Below are positions 7,016-15,898 of a DNA stretch of 38,394 bases, in pieces. Source of the stretch: Accumulibacter sp. Lineage in GTDB: Bacteria; Pseudomonadota; Gammaproteobacteria; Burkholderiales; Rhodocyclaceae. The first letter of the stretch is position 1. Each line of letters starts with the position of its first letter. The stretch covers positions 1-38,394 of the forward strand of contig JAIFKU010000092.1 in the NCBI GenBank assembly GCA_020049495.1, given 5' to 3'. The notes under the pieces are model-generated. The model made no database searches and had not been told where the DNA came from. It worked only from the letters and a program-made list of their open reading frames with translations. The position numbers and the translations under genes are program-made.

Positions 7016-7876
7016 ATGCATATCGTCATCATCAGCGGCCTCTCGGGTTCCGGCAAGTCGATCGCCCTCAACATGCTCGAGGACGCGTCCTATTACTGTG
7101 TTGACAACCTGCCCTCGCAATTGTTGCAGCAACTTGTCGACCAGCTCGCTCAGCAGGGCTACGACAAAGTAGCAGTCGCCATCGATATTCGTGGCGGCGA
7201 GGGTATCGCCATGCTGCCACAACAACTTGCCGCACTGCGCGCCAACGAGTTGGAACTGCAGTTCCTGTTCCTCGATGCTAAAACCGAAACCCTGCTCAGA
7301 CGCTTTTCCGAGACCCGCCGCCGGCACCCGCTGGCGAGCCAGCAGCGCACGGTAGGCGAGGCCATCGCCGAGGAACGCGTCCGTCTGGAGAGTCTGGCCG
7401 AACTGGGTCATCACATCGACACCAGCGACCTGAAACCCAATGCCCTGCGCGAATGGGTAGGCCAGTTCATTTCCCCCGGGAAACGACAGGGGCTGACGCT
7501 GATCTTCGAATCCTTCGGTTTCAAGCACGGCGTGCCGCTCGACGCCGAACTGGTATTCGATGTGCGTTGCCTGCCCAACCCGCACTACGAACCCGTTTTG
7601 CGCCCTCTGACCGGTCGCGATGCTGCAGTGGTGGCCTTTCTCGAGGCCGAACCCGAGGTGCTGCGCATGCGTGACGATATTGCCCGTTTCGTCGCCACCT
7701 GGCTGCCTTGCTATATTCGCGATAATCGCAACTATCTGACCGTCGGTATCGGCTGTACCGGCGGCCAGCACCGTTCGGTCTATTTCACCGAGTGGCTCGG
7801 ACGACAGTTTTACGAATGTGCGCGTGTGCTGGTCCGGCACCGCGAATTGCCACCGGCATCCTCCGGTAATCCCTGA
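7016..7876 (+). CDS. rapZ: RNase adapter protein RapZ
   Basis: This 286-residue protein opens with the P-loop GLSGSGKS (residues 8-15) and ends in the conserved C-terminal domain with [16 protein letters not shown]. The middle carries [28 protein letters not shown], all hallmarks of the RapZ/YvcJ family. In E. coli RapZ binds small RNAs and guides RNase E to GlmZ, so tuning amino-sugar synthesis; the RNA partner in this organism is unknown. ATG 7016 gives the family N-terminus (MHIVIISG); ATG 7004 is in frame and possible. It is not beside hprK or ptsN, its frequent neighbours. The stop TGA overlaps the ATG of the NusG-II gene by one base, so the four genes rapZ to ubiX look like one operon. 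Confidence 0.93.
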   Translation: MHIVIISGLSGSGKSIALNMLEDASYYCVDNLPSQLLQQLVDQLAQQGYDKVAVAIDIRGGEGIAMLPQQLAALRANELELQFLFLDAKTETLLRRFSETRRRHPLASQQRTVGEAIAEERVRLESLAELGHHIDTSDLKPNALREWVGQFISPGKRQGLTLIFESFGFKHGVPLDAELVFDVRCLPNPHYEPVLRPLTGRDAAVVAFLEAEPEVLRMRDDIARFVATWLPCYIRDNRNYLTVGIGCTGGQHRSVYFTEWLGRQFYECARVLVRHRELPPASSGNP

Positions 7877-8250
7877 TGCGCTGGCTGGCTCTGTTCAGAC
7901 ACGGAGACTGGCTGGTGTCGCTGCTAGGAATTTCTTTTTGTGCCGCTTCCTTTCCTCTGGCGTGGCACGGAGGTGTCGCCGAAAAGGCCGTCATCAAGCG
8001 CGGGGGCGAAATCTTCGCCGAACTCGATCTTTCACGCAATCGCCAGATCGAAGTACCGGGCTTGCTCGGCGTCACCACAATTGCCGTTGAAAAGCGCCGC
8101 GTGCGTGTTGTGTCCGACCCCGGACTGCATCAGTATTGCGTGCGCCAGGGCTGGCTGGAACGTGCCGGGGAGATCGCCATTTGTGCGCCGAATCAGGTCA
8201 GTGTCCAGGTACTGGGGGGCAAGGAAACCTATGACTCGCTCAGTTATTGA
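7876..8250 (+). CDS. NusG domain II-containing membrane-anchored protein
   Basis: This 124-residue protein has one N-terminal membrane helix (about residues 11-30) and a beta-rich outer domain with the NusG-II pattern (GGEIFAELDLSRNRQIEVPGLLG...VRVVSDPGLHQYCVRQGWLERAGEIAICAPNQVSVQV). The domain would sit in the periplasm. Family members are commonly found beside Gx transporters and FMN-transfer genes, as with the next gene here. Function is unknown; it has no transcription-factor features beyond the fold name. It overlaps rapZ by one base and the Gx gene by 20 bases. Confidence 0.85.
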   Translation: MRWLALFRHGDWLVSLLGISFCAASFPLAWHGGVAEKAVIKRGGEIFAELDLSRNRQIEVPGLLGVTTIAVEKRRVRVVSDPGLHQYCVRQGWLERAGEIAICAPNQVSVQVLGGKETYDSLSY

Positions 8251-8770
8251 GTTGACCACCACCCCGGAAGATCACCGCATAGCGCAGCTTGCGGCAGCCG
8301 CCATCGGTCTGGCGCTGATCGATGCGGCCATTCCTTTGCCCTTGCCGGGCGTCAAGCCGGGACTGTCCAACATCGTCACGCTGATTGTTCTGGCGCGCTA
8401 CGGATGGGCAACCGCAGTCTGGGTTAGCGGCTTGCGCGTCATTGCCGGTGGTCTGCTGCTCGGCCAGTTCCTGTCGCCTGGATTTTTCATGAGCCTGACC
8501 GGCGCCGTGCTCAGCCTGCTCGTGCTGGGCTTGGCCATTCGTCTGCCGCGACGCTGGTTCGGACCGGTCAGTTGGAGCATACTTGCTGCCTTCGCTCATA
8601 TCAGTGGTCAATTGCTGCTGGCACGCGTGTGGCTGATTCCGCACAACGGCCTGTTTTATCTGGTCCCGCTTTTTGCCTCGGCCGCGCTCGCTTTCGGTAT
8701 CATCAACGGATTGATCGCGGCGCGCCTGTTGGCTGAACTCCCGGACATCCTACTCGCAGACACGAGGTAA
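8231..8770 (+). CDS. Gx transporter family protein (annotated elsewhere as heptaprenyl diphosphate synthase component I)
   Basis: This 179-residue membrane protein has about five hydrophobic segments, with PLPLPGVKPGLSNIVTLI and GQFLSPGFFMSLTGA, the signature of the Gx/Hpre_diP_synt_I family, which resembles the S components of ECF transporters. The old name as a prenyl synthase subunit is misleading; the protein is a likely small-molecule transporter. ATG 8231 follows AAGGAA and overlaps the NusG-II gene by 20 bases. The pairing with a NusG-II protein is a recurrent family context; the ubiX gene three bases downstream is less usual and hints at a flavin or prenyl link, which is inference. 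Confidence 0.8.
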   Translation: MTRSVIELTTTPEDHRIAQLAAAAIGLALIDAAIPLPLPGVKPGLSNIVTLIVLARYGWATAVWVSGLRVIAGGLLLGQFLSPGFFMSLTGAVLSLLVLGLAIRLPRRWFGPVSWSILAAFAHISGQLLLARVWLIPHNGLFYLVPLFASAALAFGIINGLIAARLLAELPDILLADTR

Positions 8771-8773
8771 GAA

Positions 8774-9385
8774 ATGCCTAAGACCATCTGCCTTGCCTTC
8801 ACCGGCGCTTCCGGGATGCCGTATGGCATCCGTCTTCTGGAATGTCTACTGACGGCCGGCTATCGTGTGCAGCTCGTCTATTCCCAGGTTGCGCAGGTGG
8901 TTGCTCAGCAGGAAATGACGATGGAATTGCCGGCGCGGGCGTCAGAAGCGCTGGCCTATTTCAACGCACGTTACGCGCAATTGCCGGGGAAACTCGAGGT
9001 TTATGGACGCGAAGAATGGTTTGCACCGGTGGCCAGCGGTTCGAACCCTCCCGACGCCATGGTCGTCTGCCCATGCACCATGGGTACGCTGGCGTCGATA
9101 GCGCAGGGCCTGGCCAGCAATCTCATCGAACGTGCCGCCGACGTGGTGCTCAAGGAGGGTCGCAAACTGGTGCTGGTACCGCGCGAAACGCCCTTCTCGA
9201 TCATCCATCTCGAAAACATGCTGCGCCTGGCGCGCGCTGGCGCGGTAATCCTTCCGCCCAATCCCGGCTTCTATCATCATCCGGACCGTGTTGAAGATCT
9301 CGTCGATTTTGTCGTCGCCCGTATTCTTGACCAGCTTGCCGTTGCACATGAGCTGATGCCGCGCTGGGGCAATACTGAACCGTGA
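8774..9385 (+). CDS. ubiX: Flavin prenyltransferase UbiX
   Basis: This 203-residue flavoprotein joins dimethylallyl phosphate to FMN, making prenylated FMN, the cofactor of UbiD-type decarboxylases. Conserved segments are visible: FTGASG (9-14) for FMN phosphate, PVASGSNPPDAMVVCPCTMG with the catalytic/flavin residues, GLASNLIERAADVVLKEGR, and VPRETPFSIIHLENM that binds the prenyl phosphate. Length is as usual for the family. It begins three bases after the Gx gene and is the last gene of the rapZ operon. UbiD itself is not in the window. In aromatic degraders UbiX serves both ubiquinone synthesis and aromatic (de)carboxylation. Confidence 0.93.
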   Translation: MPKTICLAFTGASGMPYGIRLLECLLTAGYRVQLVYSQVAQVVAQQEMTMELPARASEALAYFNARYAQLPGKLEVYGREEWFAPVASGSNPPDAMVVCPCTMGTLASIAQGLASNLIERAADVVLKEGRKLVLVPRETPFSIIHLENMLRLARAGAVILPPNPGFYHHPDRVEDLVDFVVARILDQLAVAHELMPRWGNTEP

Positions 9386-9851
9386 GTTTGCTCTCATTCG
9401 GTCTTTGTGAAGGCTCAACGGCTTTTCAGCCTGAATGGCAATGCAGTTGTTCAACCATGTCCGGCAGATAACCCCCGGCGGGAAGATCGTGCGGCTGAAC
9501 GTCGGAAGCACAACGGCTCTGGCCATTCGCGCCGAAATGAATCTACCAGATGCCGCGAAGCGGCAATGCTTCACTCAATTTTTTCTGTCTTTTTCGCCCT
9601 ATTGGGCTCTATGGAAAAGGCAAGAGATGCGGCCTACCGATTCAGCATTGCCATCGCCCGCAAAAACCACCGAACGAGACGGAACTCGATTTATTTGTGT
9701 TTGTCATAGACAAAGAAATTAAAAATATTTTGCTTTTCGTCCTGCCGACAGCGCACTCTTGTTTCTGGGGAATAGCATGAAATTTCACATCAAGTCTTCC
9801 CTGTTGCTGGCCGGATGAAGCGGACGTGAACTCAAATTTTGGGATAGATCA
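9386..9851. other. 466-base stretch without a convincing gene
   Basis: An open frame at 9435-9722 begins with about 45 codons of host-like codon use (MAMQLFNHVRQITPGGK...) but then turns into poor, AT-rich sequence with no recognisable family. It may be the relic of a gene. Small stem-loops are present: TGCCGC-GAA-GCGGCA near 9551-9565, and TTTGTC-ATA-GACAAA at 9700-9714. The latter is followed by an AT-rich run (9717-9730) that could be a promoter. A 13-codon ORF at 9777-9818 precedes the TerC gene. No RNA gene was recognised. Confidence 0.5.
9777..9818 (+). other. Possible leader peptide or start of a lost exported protein
   Basis: ATG 9777 with GGGGA seven bases upstream reads MKFHIKSSLLLAG and then TGA. 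The good ribosome site and the signal-peptide-like sequence suggest either a leader ORF of the TerC gene, which begins 33 bases later, or the stump of a deleted secreted or lipoprotein gene. Evidence is limited to the ribosome site and peptide character. Confidence 0.3.
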
Positions 9852-10865
9852 ATGGAAACAATTGGCACGTGGTGGATGTGGTCTGGTTTTTCCTTAATCG
9901 TCGTGGTCATGCTGGCGATTGACCTGTTCGTGGTTGGTGGGGGCAAGGAGCATCGGGTCTCATTCAGGGAAGCGGCCATTTGGTCCTGCATCTGGGTCGG
10001 GGTCTCGATGCTGTTTGCCGGCTTCCTGTGGTGGTATCTGTATCGCACCACGGGCCTCGACATCGCCAATGAAAAAACGCTCGAATACGTTACCGGCTAC
10101 CTGATCGAGAAATCGCTCGCCGTCGACAACGTTTTCGTCTGGCTGATTCTCTTCAGCTTTTTCGCGATCCCGCTCGAGTTGCAGAAACGCGTACTGGTTC
10201 TGGGCGTTCTCGGCGCTATTATCATGCGTACCGTGATGATTTTTGCCGGCGTCTGGCTGATTACTCAGTTCCACTGGCTGCTTTATGTCTTCGGTGTCTT
10301 TTTGCTCATTACCGGTATCAAGATGTGGTGGTTTGCCGACGAAAAACCCGATCTCAACAACAACCCCGTGATCAAATGGATCAGGCAGCACATGAAGGTG
10401 ACCAACGACTTGCAGGGCGAACGCTTTTTTGTCATGAAGGAAGAAGCGGGGAAATTGGTGCGTTACGCAACGCCACTTTTTCTCGTGCTGATCCTGGTTG
10501 AACTCACCGACCTGATATTTGCTGTCGACTCGATTCCGGCGATCTTTGCCATCACCACGGACCCATTCATCGTGTTGACCTCAAATGTCTTCGCCATCCT
10601 GGGTTTGCGGGCCATGTATTTTCTGCTCGCCGACATGGCTGATCGCTTCTCGCTGCTCAAGTATGGCCTGGCCATCGTGTTGATGTTCATCGGTGTCAAA
10701 ATGATTCTCATCGACCTGATCAAGATTCCGGTGCCGGTATCCCTTGGTGTTGTCGCCGCCATCATCGCTACCTCAATCGTTCTTTCCCTGCGCAAGGACC
10801 GTCATCTACGTGAGGCGGATGCCCTGCACAGGGAAAGCAAGCTATGGCCAGAAGAGCGGAAATGA
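9852..10865 (+). CDS. TerC/Alx family membrane protein
   Basis: This 337-residue protein has about nine membrane helices and the acidic intramembrane motifs of the family: VMLAIDLFVVGGG, SLAVDNVFVWL and VELTDLIFAVDSIPA. A cytoplasmic loop of about 50 residues lies between the two halves (about 155-205). The Alx branch is linked to manganese export or tolerance and to alkaline pH response in E. coli, and TerC proteins also to loading metal onto exported enzymes; which applies here is not decidable. Ribosome site GGGAT is upstream of ATG 9852. The stop overlaps the next gene, a sodium channel, by 22 bases, or by an ATGA if that gene starts at 10862. Confidence 0.9.
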   Translation: METIGTWWMWSGFSLIVVVMLAIDLFVVGGGKEHRVSFREAAIWSCIWVGVSMLFAGFLWWYLYRTTGLDIANEKTLEYVTGYLIEKSLAVDNVFVWLILFSFFAIPLELQKRVLVLGVLGAIIMRTVMIFAGVWLITQFHWLLYVFGVFLLITGIKMWWFADEKPDLNNNPVIKWIRQHMKVTNDLQGERFFVMKEEAGKLVRYATPLFLVLILVELTDLIFAVDSIPAIFAITTDPFIVLTSNVFAILGLRAMYFLLADMADRFSLLKYGLAIVLMFIGVKMILIDLIKIPVPVSLGVVAAIIATSIVLSLRKDRHLREADALHRESKLWPEERK

Positions 10866-11734
10866 AAAGCGAGCCGGCATGGCCACCCGGTGTTTTTACC
10901 GGGCTGGCCAGGAGATTTGAAACTCCGTTGGTACAAAACGGTCTGGTCGCACTTATTCTGGTCAATGCCCTGATCCTTGGTCTCGAGACGAGTTCGTCGG
11001 TGATGGCGAGCTGGGGACCCTGGCTGATTGCCGCCGACCGTACGATCCTCGTGATTTTTGTGGTTGAAATAGCCCTGCGCCTAGCCGCTCAGCGCCTGAG
11101 CTATTTTCGCGATTCGTGGAACGTCTTCGATTTCATGGTGGTGGGCATCGCACTGATTCCGGCATCAGGACCGCTCGCTGTGCTGCGGGCCTTGCGCGTG
11201 TTACGTGTCTTGCGACTGATCACGCTGGTACCCAGCATGAAGCGCGTCATCGGCGGACTGTTGTCAGCCCTGCCTGGCCTGGGCTCGGTTTGTGCAATCA
11301 TTGGCCTAATCTTTTACGTAGCGGCAGTAATAGCCACCCGTCTTTACGGCACCGCTTTCCCGGAGTGGTTTGGTACGCTTGGCGACAGCACCTTCACGCT
11401 GTTTCAGATCATGACTCTGGAAAGCTGGGCGATGGGTATCGTACGACCCATCATGGAAGTCTTTCCGCTGGCCTGGTTCTTCTTCCTGGTCTTTATTCTG
11501 GCATCGACCTTCACCCTGCTCAACCTGTTCATTGCGGTTATTGTCAACGCCATTCAAACCGAACATGTTGATGCGAGCCAGCCCTCACTGGCCGGTGAGA
11601 ATGCCCAACTCCGACGTGAAATAGTCAAACTGCGCAAACGACTGGATAGCGTTGCGATGCCTGGGTTTACAGCAAGGAAACGACGGTGGGTCGCCAAACA
11701 TGCGACGGCCTTCCCCATGACCCGATCCTGGTGA
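10844..11734 (+). CDS. Bacterial voltage-gated sodium channel (NavBac type)
   Basis: This 296-residue six-helix channel has an S4 voltage sensor with arginines every third residue (R115, R118, R121, R124, in LRALRVLRVLRLITLVP). Its pore loop contains the selectivity filter TLESWAM (191-197), nearly identical to the sodium-selective TLESWxx of NaChBac and NavAb. S6 is followed by a heptad-like stretch (about 252-270) expected to form the tetramer's C-terminal coiled coil. It should be a homotetrameric inner-membrane sodium channel. Start: ATG 10844 gives a 22-base overlap with terC; ATG 10862 gives an ATGA junction and removes six residues. The basic C-terminal tail is of unknown role. Coupling to TerC is notable. 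Confidence 0.9.
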   Translation: MARRAEMKSEPAWPPGVFTGLARRFETPLVQNGLVALILVNALILGLETSSSVMASWGPWLIAADRTILVIFVVEIALRLAAQRLSYFRDSWNVFDFMVVGIALIPASGPLAVLRALRVLRVLRLITLVPSMKRVIGGLLSALPGLGSVCAIIGLIFYVAAVIATRLYGTAFPEWFGTLGDSTFTLFQIMTLESWAMGIVRPIMEVFPLAWFFFLVFILASTFTLLNLFIAVIVNAIQTEHVDASQPSLAGENAQLRREIVKLRKRLDSVAMPGFTARKRRWVAKHATAFPMTRSW

Positions 11735-11740
11735 CGCACG

Positions 11741-12592
11741 ATGAGGCTGCGTGACACCATTCTCTGGCGACCCAGACCCATCGCTCGTCTCGGCGTGATT
11801 TCGATATCCATCGCCCTGATTGCAGCGCTCGCCCATCTACATACGGTCTTGGGACTGACCTACGAGTTCTACGTCTTTTTCTCACCCCCAATAGCTATCG
11901 TGGCCTGGTTCGCGGGTCCGGTGGCCGGCTATGGCGTCGCGATCATGACAACCGGTCTGTGGCTAAGCGGCGATTATCTGCTTGGATTCGCTCAGGCTGG
12001 ACTTTGGCCAATGATCATTAACAGCGCAGGACGACTGCTTGTCTTTTGCACCAGCATCTGGGTCCTTGTTCGGCTACGCAGCGTCCTTGACCGCGAACGC
12101 CAATTCGCCCGGCAGGATTCCTTGACACAACTGCCCAATCGGCGCGAATTCTTTTCGCGTGGGCGCCAGGCACTGGCGCAGGCGCAACGCGACGGAGCAC
12201 CGATCACTGCCGTATTCATCGATCTGGACAAGTTCAAACAGGTGAATGACGAAGCAGGGCATAAAGCGGGTGATGCTGTACTGACGTGTGTCGCAGATGT
12301 CCTGAGCGCCCGGTTGCGCAGCAATGACGTCGCCGGGCGGCTTGGCGGCGATGAATTTGCCCTTATTCTGCCAGGAATGGAAGGAGCAACTGTCACAAAC
12401 TATATCGGCGAACTGCAGCGCCGGCTGTTGACTGCGATGGATTCGCGCAACTGGCCAGTGACTTTCAGCATTGGCGTGGCGAGTTGCCAGCGAGCGCCGG
12501 TCGATTTCGACACCCTGATGGCGGAGGCAGACGCTGTAATGTACGAGGTTAAACATGGGGGCAGGAATCGCATCCGGCAGAAAGAGCTTTGA
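11741..12592 (+). CDS. Membrane-bound diguanylate cyclase (GGDEF)
   Basis: This 283-residue protein has an N-terminal block of about four membrane helices (residues 14-112) without a recognised sensor name, then a GGDEF domain (about 122-283). The active-site loop is intact (G202-GDEF-206), DSLTQLPNRR and FIDLDKFKQVND are present, and an allosteric product-binding I-site RSND (193-196) lies five residues ahead. It should make cyclic di-GMP from two GTP and be feedback-inhibited. It starts six bases after the channel gene, so it probably belongs to the TerC-channel transcript. Its 3' end converges on mnmE. Confidence 0.92.
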   Translation: MRLRDTILWRPRPIARLGVISISIALIAALAHLHTVLGLTYEFYVFFSPPIAIVAWFAGPVAGYGVAIMTTGLWLSGDYLLGFAQAGLWPMIINSAGRLLVFCTSIWVLVRLRSVLDRERQFARQDSLTQLPNRREFFSRGRQALAQAQRDGAPITAVFIDLDKFKQVNDEAGHKAGDAVLTCVADVLSARLRSNDVAGRLGGDEFALILPGMEGATVTNYIGELQRRLLTAMDSRNWPVTFSIGVASCQRAPVDFDTLMAEADAVMYEVKHGGRNRIRQKEL

Positions 12593-12637
12593 GAGGCGCT
12601 GCATGCCTTTCGTTCCTGCGGAGAGAAATAAAGCTTG

Positions 12638-13996
12638 CTATTTTCCGATACAGAACCGGCCAAAAATTTCCCCCAGCAAATCATCGGCGGAGAACTCTCC
12701 GGTAATTGAACTGAGTGCCGACTGTGCCAAATGCAACTCTTCGGCGAACAGTTCGAGCTGCGTCAACTGAGCCTGTGCCGCGACAATGTGTTCGCAGGTT
12801 TTTGCCAATGCGCGCAGGTGGCGCTCACGGGCAATGAACACGTCCTCTGCCGGATGCCAACCGGCAATGCGCAACAATTCCTGGCGCAACAAGTCAACCC
12901 CATCTCCATGTTTCGCAGAAAGCGATATGGCAACGCCATCGCTCTCGTCATAACGCTCTGCGGCGCGTCCGGCAAGATCAACCTTGTTATGGACGGTAAT
13001 ACGGGCCAGATGGGCCGGGAGCTGGGCAAGAATTTCCCTTTCGGCATCAACGACACCGCTGCGAGCATCGACCAGCAGGACCACGACATCGGCTCGTTCG
13101 ATCTCGCGCCACGTACGCGCTATTCCCATTTTCTCGATTTCGTCTTCGGTCGCACGCAAACCGGCCGTGTCGATGACATGCAGCGGAATGCCTTCGACCT
13201 GAAGCGTGCTGCGCACGACATCACGCGTCGTTCCGGCGACCGAGGTGACAATGGCCAGATCATCACCGGCAAGTCGGTTGAGCAGGCTGGATTTCCCGAC
13301 ATTGGGCTGTCCGGCCAGTACGACATGCAGCCCCCCTTGCAAGAGCCTGCCCTGCCGGGCGCGGTCCAGGACGTTGGCCAACCTGTCCTGCAAGCGTTCA
13401 AGGCGACCGGTGACATCGGCAGCTTGCAGAAAATCGACATCTTCCTCGGGAAAATCGAGGGTCGCTTCGACCAGTGCCCGCAGTTCGGTGAGTTGCTCGA
13501 GCAGCGCGTTGATTTCTGCCGAGAACTCGCCTTGCAGCGAGCGAATGGCACACCGTGCGGCAGCTGTAGTCGCCGCATCGATCAGATCGACAACCGCTTC
13601 GGCCTGCGCCAGATCGAGCTTTCCGTTGAGATAGGCACGGCGGGTAAATTCACCCGGTTCGGCCAGGCGCGCCCCGAGATCGAGGCAGCGTGCGAGCAGC
13701 ATCTGCAATACGACAGGGCCGCCGTGCCCCTGCAGTTCGAGAACATCTTCACCAGTGAAAGAGTGTGGTGCGGGAAAATAAAGCAGCAATCCGCTGTCGA
13801 TAGTGCAACCATCGGCGGCGTGGAAATTGGCGACCGTCGCGACGCGCGGCAGTGGCTGCTTGCCGCAGAGGGTGTGGGCAAAACCCGGCAGGCTCTGCCC
13901 GGAAACACGAATGACCCCGATACCGCCACGGCCGGGAGCCGTGGCGATAGCGGCTATCGTGTCAGGCCTTGGCGTCGTTGGCGGCTTTTCCGCCAC
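12638..13996 (-). CDS. mnmE: tRNA modification GTPase MnmE
   Basis: This 452-residue protein has the N-terminal tetrahydrofolate-binding domain ([22 protein letters not shown]), a central helical domain, and an inserted G domain with P-loop [15 protein letters not shown] and NKVD. It ends in the invariant CIGK (C449). With MnmG it adds the carboxymethylaminomethyl group to U34 of several tRNAs. The start at ATG 13996 lies inside the 3' end of yidC (35-base overlap); no later start would keep the conserved N-terminus. This order rpmH-rnpA-yidD-yidC-mnmE is classical. mnmG is not in the window. Confidence 0.95.
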   Translation of the reverse strand: MAEKPPTTPRPDTIAAIATAPGRGGIGVIRVSGQSLPGFAHTLCGKQPLPRVATVANFHAADGCTIDSGLLLYFPAPHSFTGEDVLELQGHGGPVVLQMLLARCLDLGARLAEPGEFTRRAYLNGKLDLAQAEAVVDLIDAATTAAARCAIRSLQGEFSAEINALLEQLTELRALVEATLDFPEEDVDFLQAADVTGRLERLQDRLANVLDRARQGRLLQGGLHVVLAGQPNVGKSSLLNRLAGDDLAIVTSVAGTTRDVVRSTLQVEGIPLHVIDTAGLRATEDEIEKMGIARTWREIERADVVVLLVDARSGVVDAEREILAQLPAHLARITVHNKVDLAGRAAERYDESDGVAISLSAKHGDGVDLLRQELLRIAGWHPAEDVFIARERHLRALAKTCEHIVAAQAQLTQLELFAEELHLAQSALSSITGEFSADDLLGEIFGRFCIGK

Positions 13997-15659
13997 GTTC
14001 GATCATCCGGGTAATTTGCCATTGCTGGGCAATGGAGAGGGTGTTGTTAACCACCCAGTAGAGCACCAGACCGGATGGGAAGAAGAAGAACATCCCGCCG
14101 AAGACAAAGGGCATCACCATCATCACCTTGGCCTGGATGGGATCGGGTGGAGTGGGGTTGAGCTTGGTCTGAATCAGCATGGTGGCCATCATGATGACCG
14201 GCAGTATATAGAACGGGTCTTGCGAAGACAGGTCGTGGATCCATAAAACCCAGGGCGCATCGCGCATTTCGACGGCACCAAGCAGCGCCCAGTAGAGGGC
14301 GATGAAAACCGGAATCTGTATCACGATCGGCAGACAGCCACCGAGCGGATTTATTTTCTCGGTCTTGTACAGCTTCATCATCTCCATGTTCAGCTTCTGC
14401 TTGTCATCACCACAGCGCTCCTTCAATGCCGTCAGGCGCGGCGTAATGGCTTTCATCTTGGCCATCGATTTGTAACTGGCCGCAGACAGGGGGAAGAAAA
14501 GCGCCTTGATGCCAATGGTCAGCAGGACGATGGCCCAGCCCCAGTTGCCGACAAGCTTGTGAATGAACTCTAGGCACCAGAAGATCGGCGCGGCAACAAT
14601 GGTCAACCAGCCGTAGTCGACAACCAGGGGCAGGCCCTGGGCACCGGCGCCGCCTTCGGCTACCGGCCTGGCCAGTTGATCAAGTGTCGACTGGGTTTGC
14701 GGTCCGGCATACAGCGCGACCGTCTGGCTGCCCTTGGCTCCTGGCGCAATGACGGGGGTCGGTACGATAACTCCTGCCGTCATTGCCGGTTTTGCTCCTC
14801 CCTCGAACTTGCGCACATAAAACTCGCGGGCAAGTTTTTCCGGGGGTATCCAGGCCGATACGAAGTAATGCTGAACCATCGCCATCCAGCCGTTGTCGGC
14901 TTTGCTGTTGAACTTGGCCTTGCCCTTCTCGATATCAGTAAAATCGATCTTCTGATATTTTTCCTGCTCGGTATAAACCGCAGGGCCCGTGAAAGTACTG
15001 ACCATGCTGTTTTCGCCATCCGGCGTTACCGTGTCCCGCTGCAACTGATAGTAGGCGTGCGCGACAACGTCCTTCTGGCTGCCATTGTCAATTTCATAAC
15101 TGACATTGATCAGGTAACTCCCGCGCGTGAACGTGTAGATCTTGGCTACCTTGACGCCATTCAGAGAAGGGGCCTCCAGCCTAAGCTGAATACTGTTCGC
15201 TTCCGGTGCAAGCTCCCGTTTTCCGCCAGCAACACTGAACATCGTCTTGTGATTGGGGAGGCCTTCTCCGATCAGGCCACTCTGTGCTACATATTGATGC
15301 TTGGCGTCAAAAAGTGAAAAGTTTTTTTCCTTGTTATTTACTTCTTTGTATCTATTCAGCTCAAGCCCGACGATATCACCGCCTTGCGTCGATACGTCGA
15401 CCACGAAAAGATCGGTCTTGACGCTGATAAGCTCGCCTTTTGTTGCCGTTGCTGACGGAGGTATAAGCGGCATTGCAGGGACGGTAGCAGGCGTCGAACT
15501 GGGTACTGACGGTACCGGAATGGACGAACCATTAGTGGACGCAGTAGCCGTTGTCGGCTGCGCTGAAACATTGGGCTGGTTATACTTCTGCCAGGCATCC
15601 CAAAGCATGACCAGGGAAAAGGAAAAAACCAGCAGGAGAATCAGGCGTCGGTTGTCCAT
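13962..15659 (-). CDS. yidC: Membrane protein insertase YidC
   Basis: This 565-residue protein begins with a membrane anchor ([20 protein letters not shown]). A Ser/Thr/Pro/Ala-rich linker (about 30-75) and a large periplasmic beta domain follow to about residue 350, then the conserved five-helix insertase core with [43 protein letters not shown] and [12 protein letters not shown]. It inserts proteins into the inner membrane alone or with SecYEG. ATG 15659 matches the family start; the frame is open five codons further. The residue aligned with the conserved groove Arg appears to be Lys (IKALFFP). It overlaps mnmE and follows yidD by 25 bases. Confidence 0.95.
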   Translation of the reverse strand: MDNRRLILLLVFSFSLVMLWDAWQKYNQPNVSAQPTTATASTNGSSIPVPSVPSSTPATVPAMPLIPPSATATKGELISVKTDLFVVDVSTQGGDIVGLELNRYKEVNNKEKNFSLFDAKHQYVAQSGLIGEGLPNHKTMFSVAGGKRELAPEANSIQLRLEAPSLNGVKVAKIYTFTRGSYLINVSYEIDNGSQKDVVAHAYYQLQRDTVTPDGENSMVSTFTGPAVYTEQEKYQKIDFTDIEKGKAKFNSKADNGWMAMVQHYFVSAWIPPEKLAREFYVRKFEGGAKPAMTAGVIVPTPVIAPGAKGSQTVALYAGPQTQSTLDQLARPVAEGGAGAQGLPLVVDYGWLTIVAAPIFWCLEFIHKLVGNWGWAIVLLTIGIKALFFPLSAASYKSMAKMKAITPRLTALKERCGDDKQKLNMEMMKLYKTEKINPLGGCLPIVIQIPVFIALYWALLGAVEMRDAPWVLWIHDLSSQDPFYILPVIMMATMLIQTKLNPTPPDPIQAKVMMVMPFVFGGMFFFFPSGLVLYWVVNNTLSIAQQWQITRMIERGGKAANDAKA

Positions 15660-15684
15660 GAACGGCCTATACAATTAAAAAGAA

Positions 15685-15894
15685 TCAGGGTACGGGGTCA
15701 AAACCACCCGTATTCCACGGGTGGCAGCGAAATATACGTTTGAGGCCGAGGCATGTCCCCTTGAATGCACCGTATTTGTCCACCGCCTCCAAGGCATACT
15801 CTGAGCAGCTTGGAAAAAAACGGCAGCGACTCCCAAAGAAAGGACTGATCATGTATTTATAGATGCGGATCAGCGCCAGCAGCAAGTGTTTCAT
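15685..15894 (-). CDS. yidD: Membrane protein insertion efficiency factor YidD
   Basis: This 69-residue protein has the hallmark segments of YidD: an amphipathic N-terminus LLLALIRIYKYMISPFFG, then CRFFPSCSEYALEA with two Cys, and FRCHPWNTGGFDPVP at the end. It is membrane-associated and assists YidC-dependent insertion. It lies four bases after rnpA and 25 bases before yidC on the same transcript. Confidence 0.93.
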   Translation of the reverse strand: MKHLLLALIRIYKYMISPFFGSRCRFFPSCSEYALEAVDKYGAFKGTCLGLKRIFRCHPWNTGGFDPVP

Positions 15895-15898
15895 CGGC

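Noticed and set aside
9551-9590. Intrinsic terminator after ubiX
   Set aside because: The stem TGCCGC-GAA-GCGGCA is real, but the T-run is about 15 bases away, so it is not a standard terminator.
9760-9851. yybP-ykoY manganese riboswitch in front of terC
   Set aside because: GGGGAATAGC resembles the start of the motif (GGGGAGTAG), but the rest of the conserved core and the GAGACC-type 3' element are absent and the space is too short.
12731-14014. Long plus-strand open frame (427 codons) opposite mnmE
   Set aside because: It lies wholly antisense to a clear MnmE and its translation is low-complexity, Gln/Arg-rich with no family; it is a by-product of GC-rich codon use.
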